Positions 16,195 to 24,899 of a DNA stretch of 64,000 nt are shown piece after piece. The notes beneath the pieces are model-generated. The model did no database searches. It saw only the letters and a list, made by a program, of their open reading frames with translations, and had not been told where the DNA came from. Position 1 is the first letter of the stretch. Every line of letters begins with the position of its first letter. Source of the stretch: Paraburkholderia humisilvae (lineage in GTDB: Bacteria; Pseudomonadota; Gammaproteobacteria; Burkholderiales; Burkholderiaceae); NCBI RefSeq assembly GCF_902859855.1, contig NZ_CADIKH010000004.1, positions 1-64,000 of the forward strand. Direction: 5' to 3'. Both the position numbers and the translations under genes were made by a program.

Positions 16195-17259
16195 TTAGTG
16201 ATCGGCGGCCTGCAGCACCGTGCCGACGTCGAACTTCGTGCTGCGCTCGGCGAGAAACTGGTTGATAAACGCGAGCAGCGCCGGCGCCGATACGTTCACG
16301 CCAATCGCCAGCGTGTCCTCGAGATCCTGCAGCGTGACGACGCGCAGGCGTAGCGACGCGGTCGGGTCGATCTTCAAGACCCGCTTGACTTCGAATTCGT
16401 CCCGATACGCCGCGGTGATTGCACCGGCGTTCAACGCATTGAGCACCGCTTCCCATGTCGGGTACTGGCGCACCTGAGCCTTCGGAAAATTGCTGGTCAC
16501 GTACGCCGCGTACGACGAGTTCGCGACCACGCCGATCGAGCTGTCGTACGTGCGAATCATCTCGGGCACCGTGCGGCCCTGCGCGAGCTGCGCAAACTTC
16601 ACGCGGTTGAGCAGCAGCGCGCGTTTCAGGCGCAGATACGGCGTGCTGAAACTGATCTCCTGCGCGCGCGGCAGCGTGCGCGACAGCTTGCTGACCGCGA
16701 TGTCCGCATAGCCGCGCGCAAGCAGATCGACCACGCCGTCGAAGGTGTTCGCGTCGCGGTTGAAGCGCACCTTCACGCCGAGCTTCGCGGCGATTTCTTT
16801 CGCCAGATCGATGTCGAGTCCGCTCAGCTGACCGTTGCGCTCCTCGAAGAACGGCGGCTGATCGACGCTCAGCACCGCGACAATCAGTTCGCCGCGCTGC
16901 ACGATCCGCGCGAACTCCGGCGCCAGCAGCCGGCCGTCGGGCATCTGCATGAGGCCGGTCGAGGTCAGCGTCGCGGCGCTGCCTGCCGCGGAGGCGGCCG
17001 GATTGGGCACCGCGACGACCGGCGTTGCCGTATGCGGTGCGTTCGTCGCATTCGTCGCCGCATTGGCGGGCGCATTCGCGGCCGGCGCGGCAGCAAACGC
17101 GGGTCGCGCGACGACGAGCATCACGGCAAGCAGCGCACCGAACAACATGGCGAATAACATGCGGAACCGCGCGATGCGCGACAAGGCTCGCGGCGCGCGG
17201 CCGGATCGGAACACAGCAGGCAGAACTAACGTAGACAACATGAACGTCACACTCTCCAT
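16195..17259 (-). CDS. periplasmic solute-binding protein (SBP_bac_3 family)
   Basis: A 354-residue protein with an N-terminal signal peptide (hydrophobic core about 34-53, likely cleavage after PAFA at 57). An unusual linker of about 45 residues, almost all Ala, Asn, Thr and Pro, follows. Then comes a family 3 solute-binding domain (from RGELIVAVLSVDQPPFFEERNG, with FDGVVDLLARGYADIAVSKLS and RAQEISFSTPYL). This domain normally delivers polar amino acids to ABC transporters, but no ABC permease or ATPase is nearby; the neighbours are DAACS symporters. ATG 17259 follows the previous stop by 4 bp; ATGs at 17241 and 17160 are alternatives, the last giving a more usual signal peptide. Confidence 0.82.
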   Translation of the reverse strand: MESVTFMLSTLVLPAVFRSGRAPRALSRIARFRMLFAMLFGALLAVMLVVARPAFAAAPAANAPANAATNATNAPHTATPVVAVPNPAASAAGSAATLTSTGLMQMPDGRLLAPEFARIVQRGELIVAVLSVDQPPFFEERNGQLSGLDIDLAKEIAAKLGVKVRFNRDANTFDGVVDLLARGYADIAVSKLSRTLPRAQEISFSTPYLRLKRALLLNRVKFAQLAQGRTVPEMIRTYDSSIGVVANSSYAAYVTSNFPKAQVRQYPTWEAVLNALNAGAITAAYRDEFEVKRVLKIDPTASLRLRVVTLQDLEDTLAIGVNVSAPALLAFINQFLAERSTKFDVGTVLQAADH

Positions 17260-17263
17260 AGGA

Positions 17264-17647
17264 CTAGGAACCGGAATCCGCAGCATTGGCTGTGGTCGGC
17301 ACGACGACAGGCGCAACGGCCGTGGGCTGCGCAGCCGGCGCTTCGGACATGTCGGATGCGTCCGGCGTGTCGGAGGCGTTGGATGCGGGGCTGGATGTAT
17401 AACCCGCCGCGGGCGCCGGCGCGGCCGCAGGCGCCGCAACGGCGGCCAGCGCGCGCCCGGGTACGACCGCCGCCGACCATGACGCGCCGGCCATCGACTG
17501 CGACAACGTCTGCGCTGGCGCAGGCGCCTGCGCGGTCAGCCGCGCACCGATCTGCATGCCAAGCAGGAACAGCAGCACGCCCAGCAGCAGCGCGCATCCG
17601 AGCGCAATCGTCACCATCCGCGAAGTCATCGAGAACACGTATTGCAT
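17264..17647 (-). CDS. small single-pass membrane protein with Ala/Pro-rich tail
   Basis: A 127-residue protein of no recognised family. It has one strong membrane helix (about 10-33, MVTIALGCALLLGVLLFLLG) and a low-complexity Ala/Pro/Ser tail (about 38-127) predicted to face the periplasm. The tail resembles in composition the linker of the neighbouring solute-binding protein. It is spaced 12 bp after the DUF4280 gene and 4 bp before the solute-binding protein gene, so it is surely in the operon. A role as periplasmic spacer or membrane-complex accessory is only a guess. Confidence 0.65.
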   Translation of the reverse strand: MQYVFSMTSRMVTIALGCALLLGVLLFLLGMQIGARLTAQAPAPAQTLSQSMAGASWSAAVVPGRALAAVAAPAAAPAPAAGYTSSPASNASDTPDASDMSEAPAAQPTAVAPVVVPTTANAADSGS

Positions 17648-17659
17648 CGTGCGTCACCA

Positions 17660-18046
17660 TCAGGGAACCATCGTCGTCACTTGTGCCGGCGCGATCACCG
17701 TGATCACGCCGCCCCACGTGCACATCAGTTGCGAAGCGTTCTGCAGCGCCGGCATCCCGCCGATCATCACGGTCGGCGAGCCGGGCGCCCATGGCGCGGC
17801 GGTGACCGGCACGCACGGCATCGGCGTCAGCACACCGAGCGCGGCCGCGGTCGCCGCCGCGACCGTCGGGTTCGCGGCGCAACTGCATACGCCGAACGGC
17901 ATCACGTTCATCATTGGCACGTTGTCCATCACCGTGGCCGCCGGCGCGCCGGCCATCACGCAGTGGGCCGGCAACACCGAGAGCGGCGCCGGCGCCGCGC
18001 CGAAGCTGCATTGCAGGGTCGCGCCCGCGGTCACGAGCAGGCTCAT
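17660..18046 (-). CDS. DUF4280 PAAR-like T6SS spike-tip protein
   Basis: A 128-residue DUF4280 protein (PAAR-like beta structure of repeated Gly/Pro/Met strands: VMAGAPAATVMDNVP, PTVMIGGMPALQ). PAAR proteins cap the VgrG trimer, sharpen the spike and often carry effectors; this one is a bare domain without a toxin extension. Six cysteines (13, 29, 54, 56, 78, 109) could bind metal or form pairs. The start at 18046 has GGGGGAG about 6 nt upstream and overlaps the MORN gene stop by 4 bp. It lies two genes after vgrG, as expected for the spike tip. Confidence 0.82.
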   Translation of the reverse strand: MSLLVTAGATLQCSFGAAPAPLSVLPAHCVMAGAPAATVMDNVPMMNVMPFGVCSCAANPTVAAATAAALGVLTPMPCVPVTAAPWAPGSPTVMIGGMPALQNASQLMCTWGGVITVIAPAQVTTMVP

Positions 18047-18810
18047 GCGCTCCCCCTTACCCACTTTTCCAGGTGCCTGACAAAGCGCGGCGCGCCACCC
18101 TGCTCATGAGCGCCCGGCGGTTGCGCGGGGACCGGCCGCCATTCGCCTTGCGGCTTGCCTTGCGCATAGGTGCGCTGTTCGACGACGCTGCCATCCGGCG
18201 CGAAACGCCGCACCGTTCCATGCAACAGGTTCGCCCGATACGGCGCCGCCTGGGCGAGCGTGCCGTCGCGCGCGTAGTCGCGCGCGTCGCCATCCATCAG
18301 CCCTTTGCGATACGACACGCGGCGCACCACGACACCGTCGTGCATAAAGACCGCTTCGCGCTCGAGCGCGCCGGCCTCGTAAGTCATCCTCGATACCACC
18401 AGCCCGGACGCCGCGTAGACGACGCTCTCTCCATGCAGCACGCCGCCCGCATACTGCTGACGGCTGGCGAGACGATCGTCCTGATACAGCGACATCGCGC
18501 CATGCAGCTTGCCGTTCAGGTAGTGCGCTTCATGCGCGACACGGCCCTGTTCGTCGAAGGTGCGCAACGGCCCCGACAGCGCGCCATGTACATAGCGCGC
18601 GTGCAACAGTGGCGCGCCGTTCGGGCCGAAACGCACCAGCTCGCCATGCGGCACGCCGTTCATCATTTCCGTGCGGCTCACGACGCGGCCCGCGTCGTCG
18701 CATTCCTCGACAACCGTCGCAGCGGCGGCGGCGTGCGTGCCCGTCGCGGCGCGTGGCGCAGCACCGGGTGCGGCTCCAAAGGCAAAGGGTTGGGTCAAGG
18801 TCTCGCTCAT
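18043..18810 (-). CDS. MORN-repeat variant protein (YwqK-like)
   Basis: A 255-residue protein with a string of short MORN-type repeats from about 33 to 225, each of the form xxYxxGxLxGxxxxYxxxG (for example EAHYLNGKLHGAMSLYQDD). Automated pipelines often call such proteins YwqK-family antitoxins. It has no signal peptide. MORN repeats build elongated beta structures for protein or lipid contacts. Sitting between vgrG (17 bp) and the DUF4280 gene (4-bp overlap), it could be an adaptor/chaperone loading cargo on the spike, an immunity-like protein, or itself secreted. No toxin partner is visible. Confidence 0.78.
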   Translation of the reverse strand: MSETLTQPFAFGAAPGAAPRAATGTHAAAAATVVEECDDAGRVVSRTEMMNGVPHGELVRFGPNGAPLLHARYVHGALSGPLRTFDEQGRVAHEAHYLNGKLHGAMSLYQDDRLASRQQYAGGVLHGESVVYAASGLVVSRMTYEAGALEREAVFMHDGVVVRRVSYRKGLMDGDARDYARDGTLAQAAPYRANLLHGTVRRFAPDGSVVEQRTYAQGKPQGEWRPVPAQPPGAHEQGGAPRFVRHLEKWVRGSA

Positions 18811-18827
18811 CGCGTCGCAGGTCCGGT

Positions 18828-20741
18828 TCAGTTCAGTTTCACGATGCCGCCCTTCAGCGCGAGCATCCCGCCGCCGTCGACCGTCTGCGTGGCCGACGCC
18901 TTGTGCTCGACGGTCGTCCCCTGCGCGGTCAGCGACGTGCCCGCCTTCAACGCGAGCGACGTGCCCGCTTCGTTCGCGAACGACGTGCCGGATTTGATGC
19001 TGACCGTGCCGGTCGCTTCGATCACGAGGTTGCCGGTGATCTTCAGCGTGTAGTCGCCGCCGGTCGTCTGCGTGAACTTGCCGTGATTCGTATGCGTCTC
19101 GTCGCCGGTAATATCGAGCGAGCGCGTGCCTTTGACCGAGTACGTCTCCTTGCCGGTCTGCACGTCGAGCGTGCGGTCGCCCTGCTGAACGACGAGCTTT
19201 TGCGCACCGCCCACGACGGTCGTCGTCAGCGCGTTCTCGATCGCGACGTTCATGTCCTTCTGCGCATGCAGGTACAGCTCTTCCGAATTGAGCTTGTCCT
19301 CCATGCGAATCTCATTGCCGGCCTGGCCGTTCTTCGATGAGCGCGAGCGCAGCACGCTTTGCGTTTGCGAGCCGGGCAGCGTCACCGGCGTCGTGTTGAC
19401 GCCGTTGAACACGCAGCCCGTGACGAGCGGCCGGTCCGGATCGCCGTCGATATAACTGACGATCACCTCCTGGCCGATGCGCGGCAGGATGAACTGCCCC
19501 CAGCCCTGACCGGCCCACGCCTGCGATACCCGCACCCAGCAGGACGTATCTTCGTTCGCGGTGGCCGAGCGGTCCCAGTGGAATTTCACCTTCACGCGGC
19601 CATAGCTGTCGGTCCAGATTTCCTCGCCGGACGAGCCGGTCACCTTCGCGGTATGCGTGCCGTTCACGACCGGCAGCGGCGTCACGAACGGCGCGCGGAA
19701 CGGCACGCTATACGGGAAGATCTCGAACAGGTTGTGGTACGTGTCGTTGGTCGCGTCGTGCATCACGCTGCGCACCACATAGTCGACATTGAGCGCCGCG
19801 TTCGCATGCGCGGCCAGCGTGAAGAACTTACCGGCCGCGAGGCTGTAGCATTCGCCGCTGCCATGGCCGGTGTGCTGCCCGACTGTATGCGCGGCAAGGC
19901 GGACTGCCGCCTTGCGCGCGCCATCCGCGTCGTCGGCGTATTTGCCCGGAAACGTGTAGCGCAACAGGTCCGCGCCTGCGCCCGCTCCGGTTGCCGAGGT
20001 CTGCTTCTGCGCCTGCGAGGTGGTGGCCGCCACGAAGTCGTAGTCGGCCAGCATATGGTCGCCGGCGACCAGCGCTTGCGCGACTTCGAATGTACCGAGG
20101 CGCTCGATGTTCGCGGCCACGCCGGCTGTGCCTGTGCAATACAACGTCGCGCTATTCGTGTCCTTCAGATGGGCGCCGACGCTGTCCGCGAGCACCATCG
20201 TGTGCGTGCCGTCGGCAAACTCGAAGAAGTAGAAGATGCCTTCCTCTTCCATCAGCCGCGAGATGAACTGAAACGCGCTCTCGTCGTATTGCACACAGTA
20301 GTCGCGCGCCGCGTACGTGCCGGTCAGCTTCTCCGCGAACGTCACATTGAACGTGCCGAGCACCGCCTTCACAATGTCGGGCACGCTCTTGTTCTGATAG
20401 ATCGCGCGATCGCGCCCGAGCGTCGCGCGCCACAGCTGCGGCGCGAGCGTCGCCGAGTAATGGCCGTATTGCACGTCGGTGCCGACGCTTGCGAAGCGCG
20501 TGACGATGCCGCTCAGATAGCGCGCGGGTCCTGCCTTGGCTTGCAGCTTGACGGTCGCGGTCGCGCCGACCACTGTGCTGAAATCGAGCGCCTTGTTGGT
20601 CGAGCGCATCCGTAGATCGAACTGAAACAGTTCCGAGATCGCTTCGCGCCCCGCGCAGCCGTCGAGCAGCAGCACATCGGCGCCGAGCGGCGTCGTGACC
20701 GACAGCAGGCAGTGCGTCTGAGTGGCGGCGACCGTCGACAT
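18828..20741 (-). CDS. vgrG: T6SS spike protein VgrG (TssI)
   Basis: A 637-residue VgrG: gp27-like domain (about 1-370), gp5-type OB fold (WGQFILPRIGQEVIVSYIDGDPDRPLV) and a C-terminal beta-helix with repeating KAGTSL-type strands ending LKGGIVKLN. The trimer forms the puncturing spike on the Hcp tube. There is no C-terminal toxin domain; effectors would have to ride on the PAAR-like tip or in Hcp. It is 5 bp after clpV and is the only vgrG in the window. Confidence 0.96.
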   Translation of the reverse strand: MSTVAATQTHCLLSVTTPLGADVLLLDGCAGREAISELFQFDLRMRSTNKALDFSTVVGATATVKLQAKAGPARYLSGIVTRFASVGTDVQYGHYSATLAPQLWRATLGRDRAIYQNKSVPDIVKAVLGTFNVTFAEKLTGTYAARDYCVQYDESAFQFISRLMEEEGIFYFFEFADGTHTMVLADSVGAHLKDTNSATLYCTGTAGVAANIERLGTFEVAQALVAGDHMLADYDFVAATTSQAQKQTSATGAGAGADLLRYTFPGKYADDADGARKAAVRLAAHTVGQHTGHGSGECYSLAAGKFFTLAAHANAALNVDYVVRSVMHDATNDTYHNLFEIFPYSVPFRAPFVTPLPVVNGTHTAKVTGSSGEEIWTDSYGRVKVKFHWDRSATANEDTSCWVRVSQAWAGQGWGQFILPRIGQEVIVSYIDGDPDRPLVTGCVFNGVNTTPVTLPGSQTQSVLRSRSSKNGQAGNEIRMEDKLNSEELYLHAQKDMNVAIENALTTTVVGGAQKLVVQQGDRTLDVQTGKETYSVKGTRSLDITGDETHTNHGKFTQTTGGDYTLKITGNLVIEATGTVSIKSGTSFANEAGTSLALKAGTSLTAQGTTVEHKASATQTVDGGGMLALKGGIVKLN

Positions 20742-20746
20742 AGCCG

Positions 20747-23563
20747 TTACGCCTCGTCCGAAGAACGGAACCGGAACTCGATGCCATCCTGCGCGCTCAC
20801 GCCGAGATGCACGCCCGAAAATGGCCGCGCGATCGAAATGCGCTCGAGCACCTGGCGCGCGAGCTCCGGCATCACCGCCTGCGTCAGAATGTGATCGACG
20901 TTGCGCGCGCCGCTATCGACTTCCTTGCAGCGCTGCATGATCAGTTGCGCCAGCGCGTCATCCCAGGTTAGCGGCGCATGGTGATTGCGTGCGAAACGTT
21001 GCGCGAGCCGTTCGAGCTTGAGTTTGACGATCGACGCGATCTGCGCGTCGCCGAGCGGGTAGTACGGCACCAGCACCAGCCGGCCGAGAAACGCGGGGCT
21101 GAATTGCCGCACGAGCGCGGGCCGCAACTGCTCGATCAGCGCCTCGGGCGGCGGGCGGCGGCCGCCCTGACATGCGTCGGTAATCACGTCCTGAGCGGCG
21201 TTCGACGTGAGCAGAATCAGCGTGTTCTTGAAGTCGATCGGCACGCCCTCGCCGTCTTCCATCATGCCCTTGTCGAACACCTGGAAGAATAGTTCGAGCA
21301 CGTCCGGATGCGCCTTTTCCATTTCGTCGAGCAGCACCACGCTATACGGCCGGCGCCGCACCGCCTCGGTCAGCACGCCGCCGCGCCCATAGCCGACGTA
21401 GCCCGGCGGCGCACCCTTCAAGCCGGACACGCTGTGCGCTTCCTGAAACTCGGACAGATTGACGGTAATCATGTTGCGCTCGCCGCCGTACAGCGTGTCG
21501 GCCAGCGCGGCCGCGGTCTCGGTCTTGCCGACGCCGCTCGGGCCGACCAGCAGAAACACGCCGACCGGTTTGCCCGGATCGTCGAGGTCCGCACGGAAGG
21601 TGCGAATGCGGCGGGCGATCGTGTCGAGCGCTTCGTGCTGGCCGACCACGCGCTCCGCGAGCTTGTCCTGCAGATACAGCACCGTGTGCAATTCATCGGC
21701 GAGCATGCGGCCGACCGGGATGCCGGTCCAGCCGGAGATCACGTTCGCGACGACGTTCGAGTCGACGCACACCGGCACCAGCGGTTCGTCGTTCTGGACG
21801 GCTTCGAGGCCTTTTTCGAGGCGCGCCAGGTTGGCGGCAAGCGACGCTTCGTCGTCTTCGGGGGTTTCCAGCGCTTCGGCAACTTCCAGCGTGTGCTGAC
21901 CGATCGTGCCGGGTTGATCGTCGAGCGCGCCGTTCTCGTCATCGTGATCGGCGTTGCCTGCACCGCTCGGGCTTTCCGCCGCCGCGAGATGCTGCGCGAT
22001 CTTGCGCCGCCACGCGAGAATTTCGGCCACTGCGCGCTTTTCGGTCGCGAGCTTGTCGGCGAGCCGCGCATAGCGCGTGCGGTCGTCGGCGAGCTGGTGT
22101 TCGCGCGCGGCGATCGCATCGGCGCGCTCGGCGCCGGTCGCGCTTTCGTGACGCAAGATACGCAGATGATTTTCCGCGGTCTCGATCGCGCGGCTGAGCG
22201 CTTCGACCTCTTCCGGCACACCGCTCTGGCCGATCGCGACGCGTGCGCAAGCGGTGTCGAGCACACTGATCGCCTTGTCGGGCAATTGCCGGCCCGAGAT
22301 ATAGCGGTGCGACAGCTTCACGGCCTCGCGCACTGCTTCGTCGAGAATTTCCACGCCGTGATGGGCTTCGAGCTTTTGCACCATGCCGCGCAGCATGTCG
22401 ATCGCGACTGCCTCACTCGGCTCTTCGACCTTGACCACCTGAAAACGCCGCGCGAGCGCCGGGTCGCGCTCGACATACTTTTTGTATTCGGCCCACGTGG
22501 TCGCCGCGATCGTGCGCAGTTCGCCGCGCGCGAGCGCGGGCTTCAGCATATTCGCGGCATCGCCCTGACCTTCGCTGCCGCCCGCGCCGATCAGTTGATG
22601 CGCTTCGTCGATAAACAGGATCACCGGCGTCGGCGACGCCTTGACCTCGGCGATCACCGACTTCAGCCGGTTCTCGAACTCCCCTTTGATGCCCGCGCCC
22701 GCCTGCAACAGCGCGAGATCGAGCGAGCGCACCGACACGTTCGCGAGCGCCGGCGGCACGTCGCGCTGCACGATCCGCTGCGCGAATCCTTCGACGACGG
22801 CCGTCTTGCCGACGCCCGCTTCACCGGTCAGGATTGGATTGTTCTGGCGGCGCCGCAGCAGCACGTCGATCAATTGCCGGATCTCGCCGTCGCGGCCGCG
22901 AATCGGATCGATCGCGCCTTGCCGCGCGAGCGCGGTCAGGTCGAGCGTGTATTGCTCGAGCGCGCCCTCGCGCGACGCATGACCGGCACCGGCGCCCGAC
23001 AAGGTCGGCATGGCGCGCGCCGGCGCCGTGGCAACCGCAGCTGATGCGCCAGCCGGCGCGCCACTTTCGCGCGCGCCGCCGCCGGTGTCCTCGGGCGAAT
23101 CGGCGAGCAGCGCCGGCAGCGCATCGCGCAGACTCGCGCGCGGGATCTTCAGCAACGCAGGCGCTGATTCGAGCAGCAGGCCGCGCAGGCTATCGACCTC
23201 CAGCAGTGCCAGCACCAGCGTGCCCGAGCGCACCTGCTGCTCGCCGAGCAGCATCGAACTCATCAGCCACGCCTCCTGCAGCAGCGGCGTGAAATTCGGC
23301 GACAGTGCGGGCGTGCGGCCATTGCCGCGTTTGAACTGGTCGATTGCCTTTTGCAACTGCGCAGCGACGGCTTCGACGCTGAGGTCGAAATGCGCAAGTA
23401 TCGCGCGCAGATCGGGGGCATCGGTTTCGATCAGCGCGACCAGCAGATGCTCGACGTCGACGTTGTAGTGCGTTTGCCGCACGCACGACTGCGCAGCCTG
23501 CTCCATCGCATGACGGCATGCGGGATTGAGCCGGCTCAGCAGCGTGCGGATATCGATGTCCAT
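20747..23563 (-). CDS. clpV: T6SS sheath-recycling ATPase ClpV (TssH)
   Basis: A 938-residue Hsp100/Clp ATPase. The N domain (about 1-150) is followed by a low-complexity linker (155-200), AAA1 with Walker A GEAGVGKT (247-254) and Walker B ILFIDEAH, a coiled middle domain, and AAA2 with GPSGVGKT near 670 and VVLLDEME. ClpV disassembles contracted TssB/TssC sheaths so the subunits can be reused. The middle domain carries an acidic insert (DHDDENGALDDQPGT) not typical of ClpV. A gap of 106 bp with small tandem repeats separates it from tssG. Confidence 0.96.
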   Translation of the reverse strand: MDIDIRTLLSRLNPACRHAMEQAAQSCVRQTHYNVDVEHLLVALIETDAPDLRAILAHFDLSVEAVAAQLQKAIDQFKRGNGRTPALSPNFTPLLQEAWLMSSMLLGEQQVRSGTLVLALLEVDSLRGLLLESAPALLKIPRASLRDALPALLADSPEDTGGGARESGAPAGASAAVATAPARAMPTLSGAGAGHASREGALEQYTLDLTALARQGAIDPIRGRDGEIRQLIDVLLRRRQNNPILTGEAGVGKTAVVEGFAQRIVQRDVPPALANVSVRSLDLALLQAGAGIKGEFENRLKSVIAEVKASPTPVILFIDEAHQLIGAGGSEGQGDAANMLKPALARGELRTIAATTWAEYKKYVERDPALARRFQVVKVEEPSEAVAIDMLRGMVQKLEAHHGVEILDEAVREAVKLSHRYISGRQLPDKAISVLDTACARVAIGQSGVPEEVEALSRAIETAENHLRILRHESATGAERADAIAAREHQLADDRTRYARLADKLATEKRAVAEILAWRRKIAQHLAAAESPSGAGNADHDDENGALDDQPGTIGQHTLEVAEALETPEDDEASLAANLARLEKGLEAVQNDEPLVPVCVDSNVVANVISGWTGIPVGRMLADELHTVLYLQDKLAERVVGQHEALDTIARRIRTFRADLDDPGKPVGVFLLVGPSGVGKTETAAALADTLYGGERNMITVNLSEFQEAHSVSGLKGAPPGYVGYGRGGVLTEAVRRRPYSVVLLDEMEKAHPDVLELFFQVFDKGMMEDGEGVPIDFKNTLILLTSNAAQDVITDACQGGRRPPPEALIEQLRPALVRQFSPAFLGRLVLVPYYPLGDAQIASIVKLKLERLAQRFARNHHAPLTWDDALAQLIMQRCKEVDSGARNVDHILTQAVMPELARQVLERISIARPFSGVHLGVSAQDGIEFRFRSSDEA

Positions 23564-23597
23564 GCGGCGGTTTCCTCGTCAGGCGTCGTCGTTTCGT

Positions 23598-23630
23598 GGT
23601 GCTTGCTTGGTGCTTGCTTGGTACTTGTGT
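23598..23630. repeat. 11-bp tandem repeat between tssG and clpV
   Basis: GGTGCTTGCTT occurs twice in tandem (23598-23608, 23609-23619), with a third degenerate copy to 23630. It occupies the 106-bp gap ahead of clpV. Confidence 0.7.
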
Positions 23631-23669
23631 CGTATTGGGATTCGTCGTGGTCGCGTCGCGCGTCAAGGA

Positions 23670-24899
23670 TCAGCGGTGCGGCCGCGCCGCTGCGCCGCTC
23701 GCACGCGCGGCACAGCGCACCGGCGCGAGCGCCGGCTGGGCGCGACTGCGCACAGAACCCATGCGGCCGTCGGACAGCAGCCCTTGGGCAGCACTCGCTG
23801 CCGCTCCCGTTTCCGCTGTCACGCCCGCCGCACGCGCGCCCGCCAGCCACGACGTCCAGCCGAGCCGCGCCGCTGTCTTGCCGCCCACCGCGCACGCGAC
23901 TGTCTGCGGCGCCGGATACAGCATGAACTGCACGTCGAAGTCCTCCTGCAGATGACTGCGGATCAGCCACAGCGCGAGTTCGTGGTCAGCGCCGCCCGGC
24001 AGCAGCGCGGTAAAGCGCGCGCGCGGCAAGTCGTGAAACTCGATGCGGATACCGGCGGCCTGATCCCACCAGCGGCGTCCCAGCAATTGCACGCCGCCGA
24101 CGCGCGAGCCGGCTGCGTGCACGCCGTGGCGCGAACCCGCGAGCCGCGTCGAATCCGCGCGGTCGGCCGCGCGCCAACCGCCGATAAACTGCGTGCCGGT
24201 CACCCGTAAGCCGAGACGATCGGCGAGCAGCGCGACCAGCCCGGCCATCGAGCGCGGCGCGCCGCTCATCAGCCCCGCATGACGCAGCCACGGCTGCGTC
24301 CCACGCGGACGTCCGGCGCTCGCGTGACCCGATCCGGGCGTGCCGCGGTGCAGCCCGAGATTGCTGAGCGCGTCGAGGCATGCGGCAAGCGCCGACGCAT
24401 GCGGCGATTGCCAGTTCAGGCCGGGCGCGTGCTTCTTGCGCCCGCGATACAGAAACGACAGGAAACGATGATTGAAGATGTCGAGCAGATCCGCGAGCGC
24501 AAAGTCGCGCGCCGCGCGGCGCTCGAGCAGCAGCTCGGTAATCGGCATCGGCAGCGGCCCGTTCGCGCCGGCCAGCGTCAGCACCGGCGTGGTCAGCGTA
24601 TAAGTCACCGGCGGCACGCCGCGCGCTTCGGCCGCCAGCGCGTGCAACGCGGCGCCGTCGTCGTGCGGCGGATTCTCCCGTACGCTGCGCACATCGCTCG
24701 CCTCGAACGCCAGCGACACATGGCCCGACAGGCGCACCGCTTCGCGCGCGCCATCGCCGGTGCCGAGCGGCTCGGCCTGCGGCGCGGCCCGTTCGAGCAG
24801 CGCGATCGCCTGGAACAGATCGAAGCCGGGCGCGTGCTGCGTGAGCTCGACGATCAAAGCAGCGGCTGACAGCCTGTCATCGGCTCCCATTGCTTCCAT
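23670..24899 (-). CDS. tssG: T6SS baseplate protein TssG (VasB/ImpH)
   Basis: A 409-residue TssG/ImpH protein with the family core LFQAIALLERAAP, LPMPITELLLER, ADLLDIFNHRFLSFLYRG and the C-terminal LGRRWWDQAAGIRIEFHDLP. TssG joins TssF in the baseplate wedge. The ATG at 24899 has GGAG about 11 nt upstream and overlaps the end of tssF by 46 bp; ATG 24890 is an alternative. The C-terminal 60 residues are Ala/Gly-rich and extend past the usual family end (about 330-350 residues). Confidence 0.93.
   Translation of the reverse strand: MEAMGADDRLSAAALIVELTQHAPGFDLFQAIALLERAAPQAEPLGTGDGAREAVRLSGHVSLAFEASDVRSVRENPPHDDGAALHALAAEARGVPPVTYTLTTPVLTLAGANGPLPMPITELLLERRAARDFALADLLDIFNHRFLSFLYRGRKKHAPGLNWQSPHASALAACLDALSNLGLHRGTPGSGHASAGRPRGTQPWLRHAGLMSGAPRSMAGLVALLADRLGLRVTGTQFIGGWRAADRADSTRLAGSRHGVHAAGSRVGGVQLLGRRWWDQAAGIRIEFHDLPRARFTALLPGGADHELALWLIRSHLQEDFDVQFMLYPAPQTVACAVGGKTAARLGWTSWLAGARAAGVTAETGAAASAAQGLLSDGRMGSVRSRAQPALAPVRCAARASGAAARPHR

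Noticed and set aside
18043..18810. MORN protein as a true antitoxin of a toxin-antitoxin pair
   Set aside because: No toxin gene is adjacent; the neighbours are vgrG and DUF4280. The antitoxin name comes from pipeline habit, so it is not adopted.
21308..23044. 578-codon open frame on the plus strand
   Set aside because: Antisense shadow of clpV with Arg/Ala-rich translation; the real gene has two Walker motifs on the other strand.
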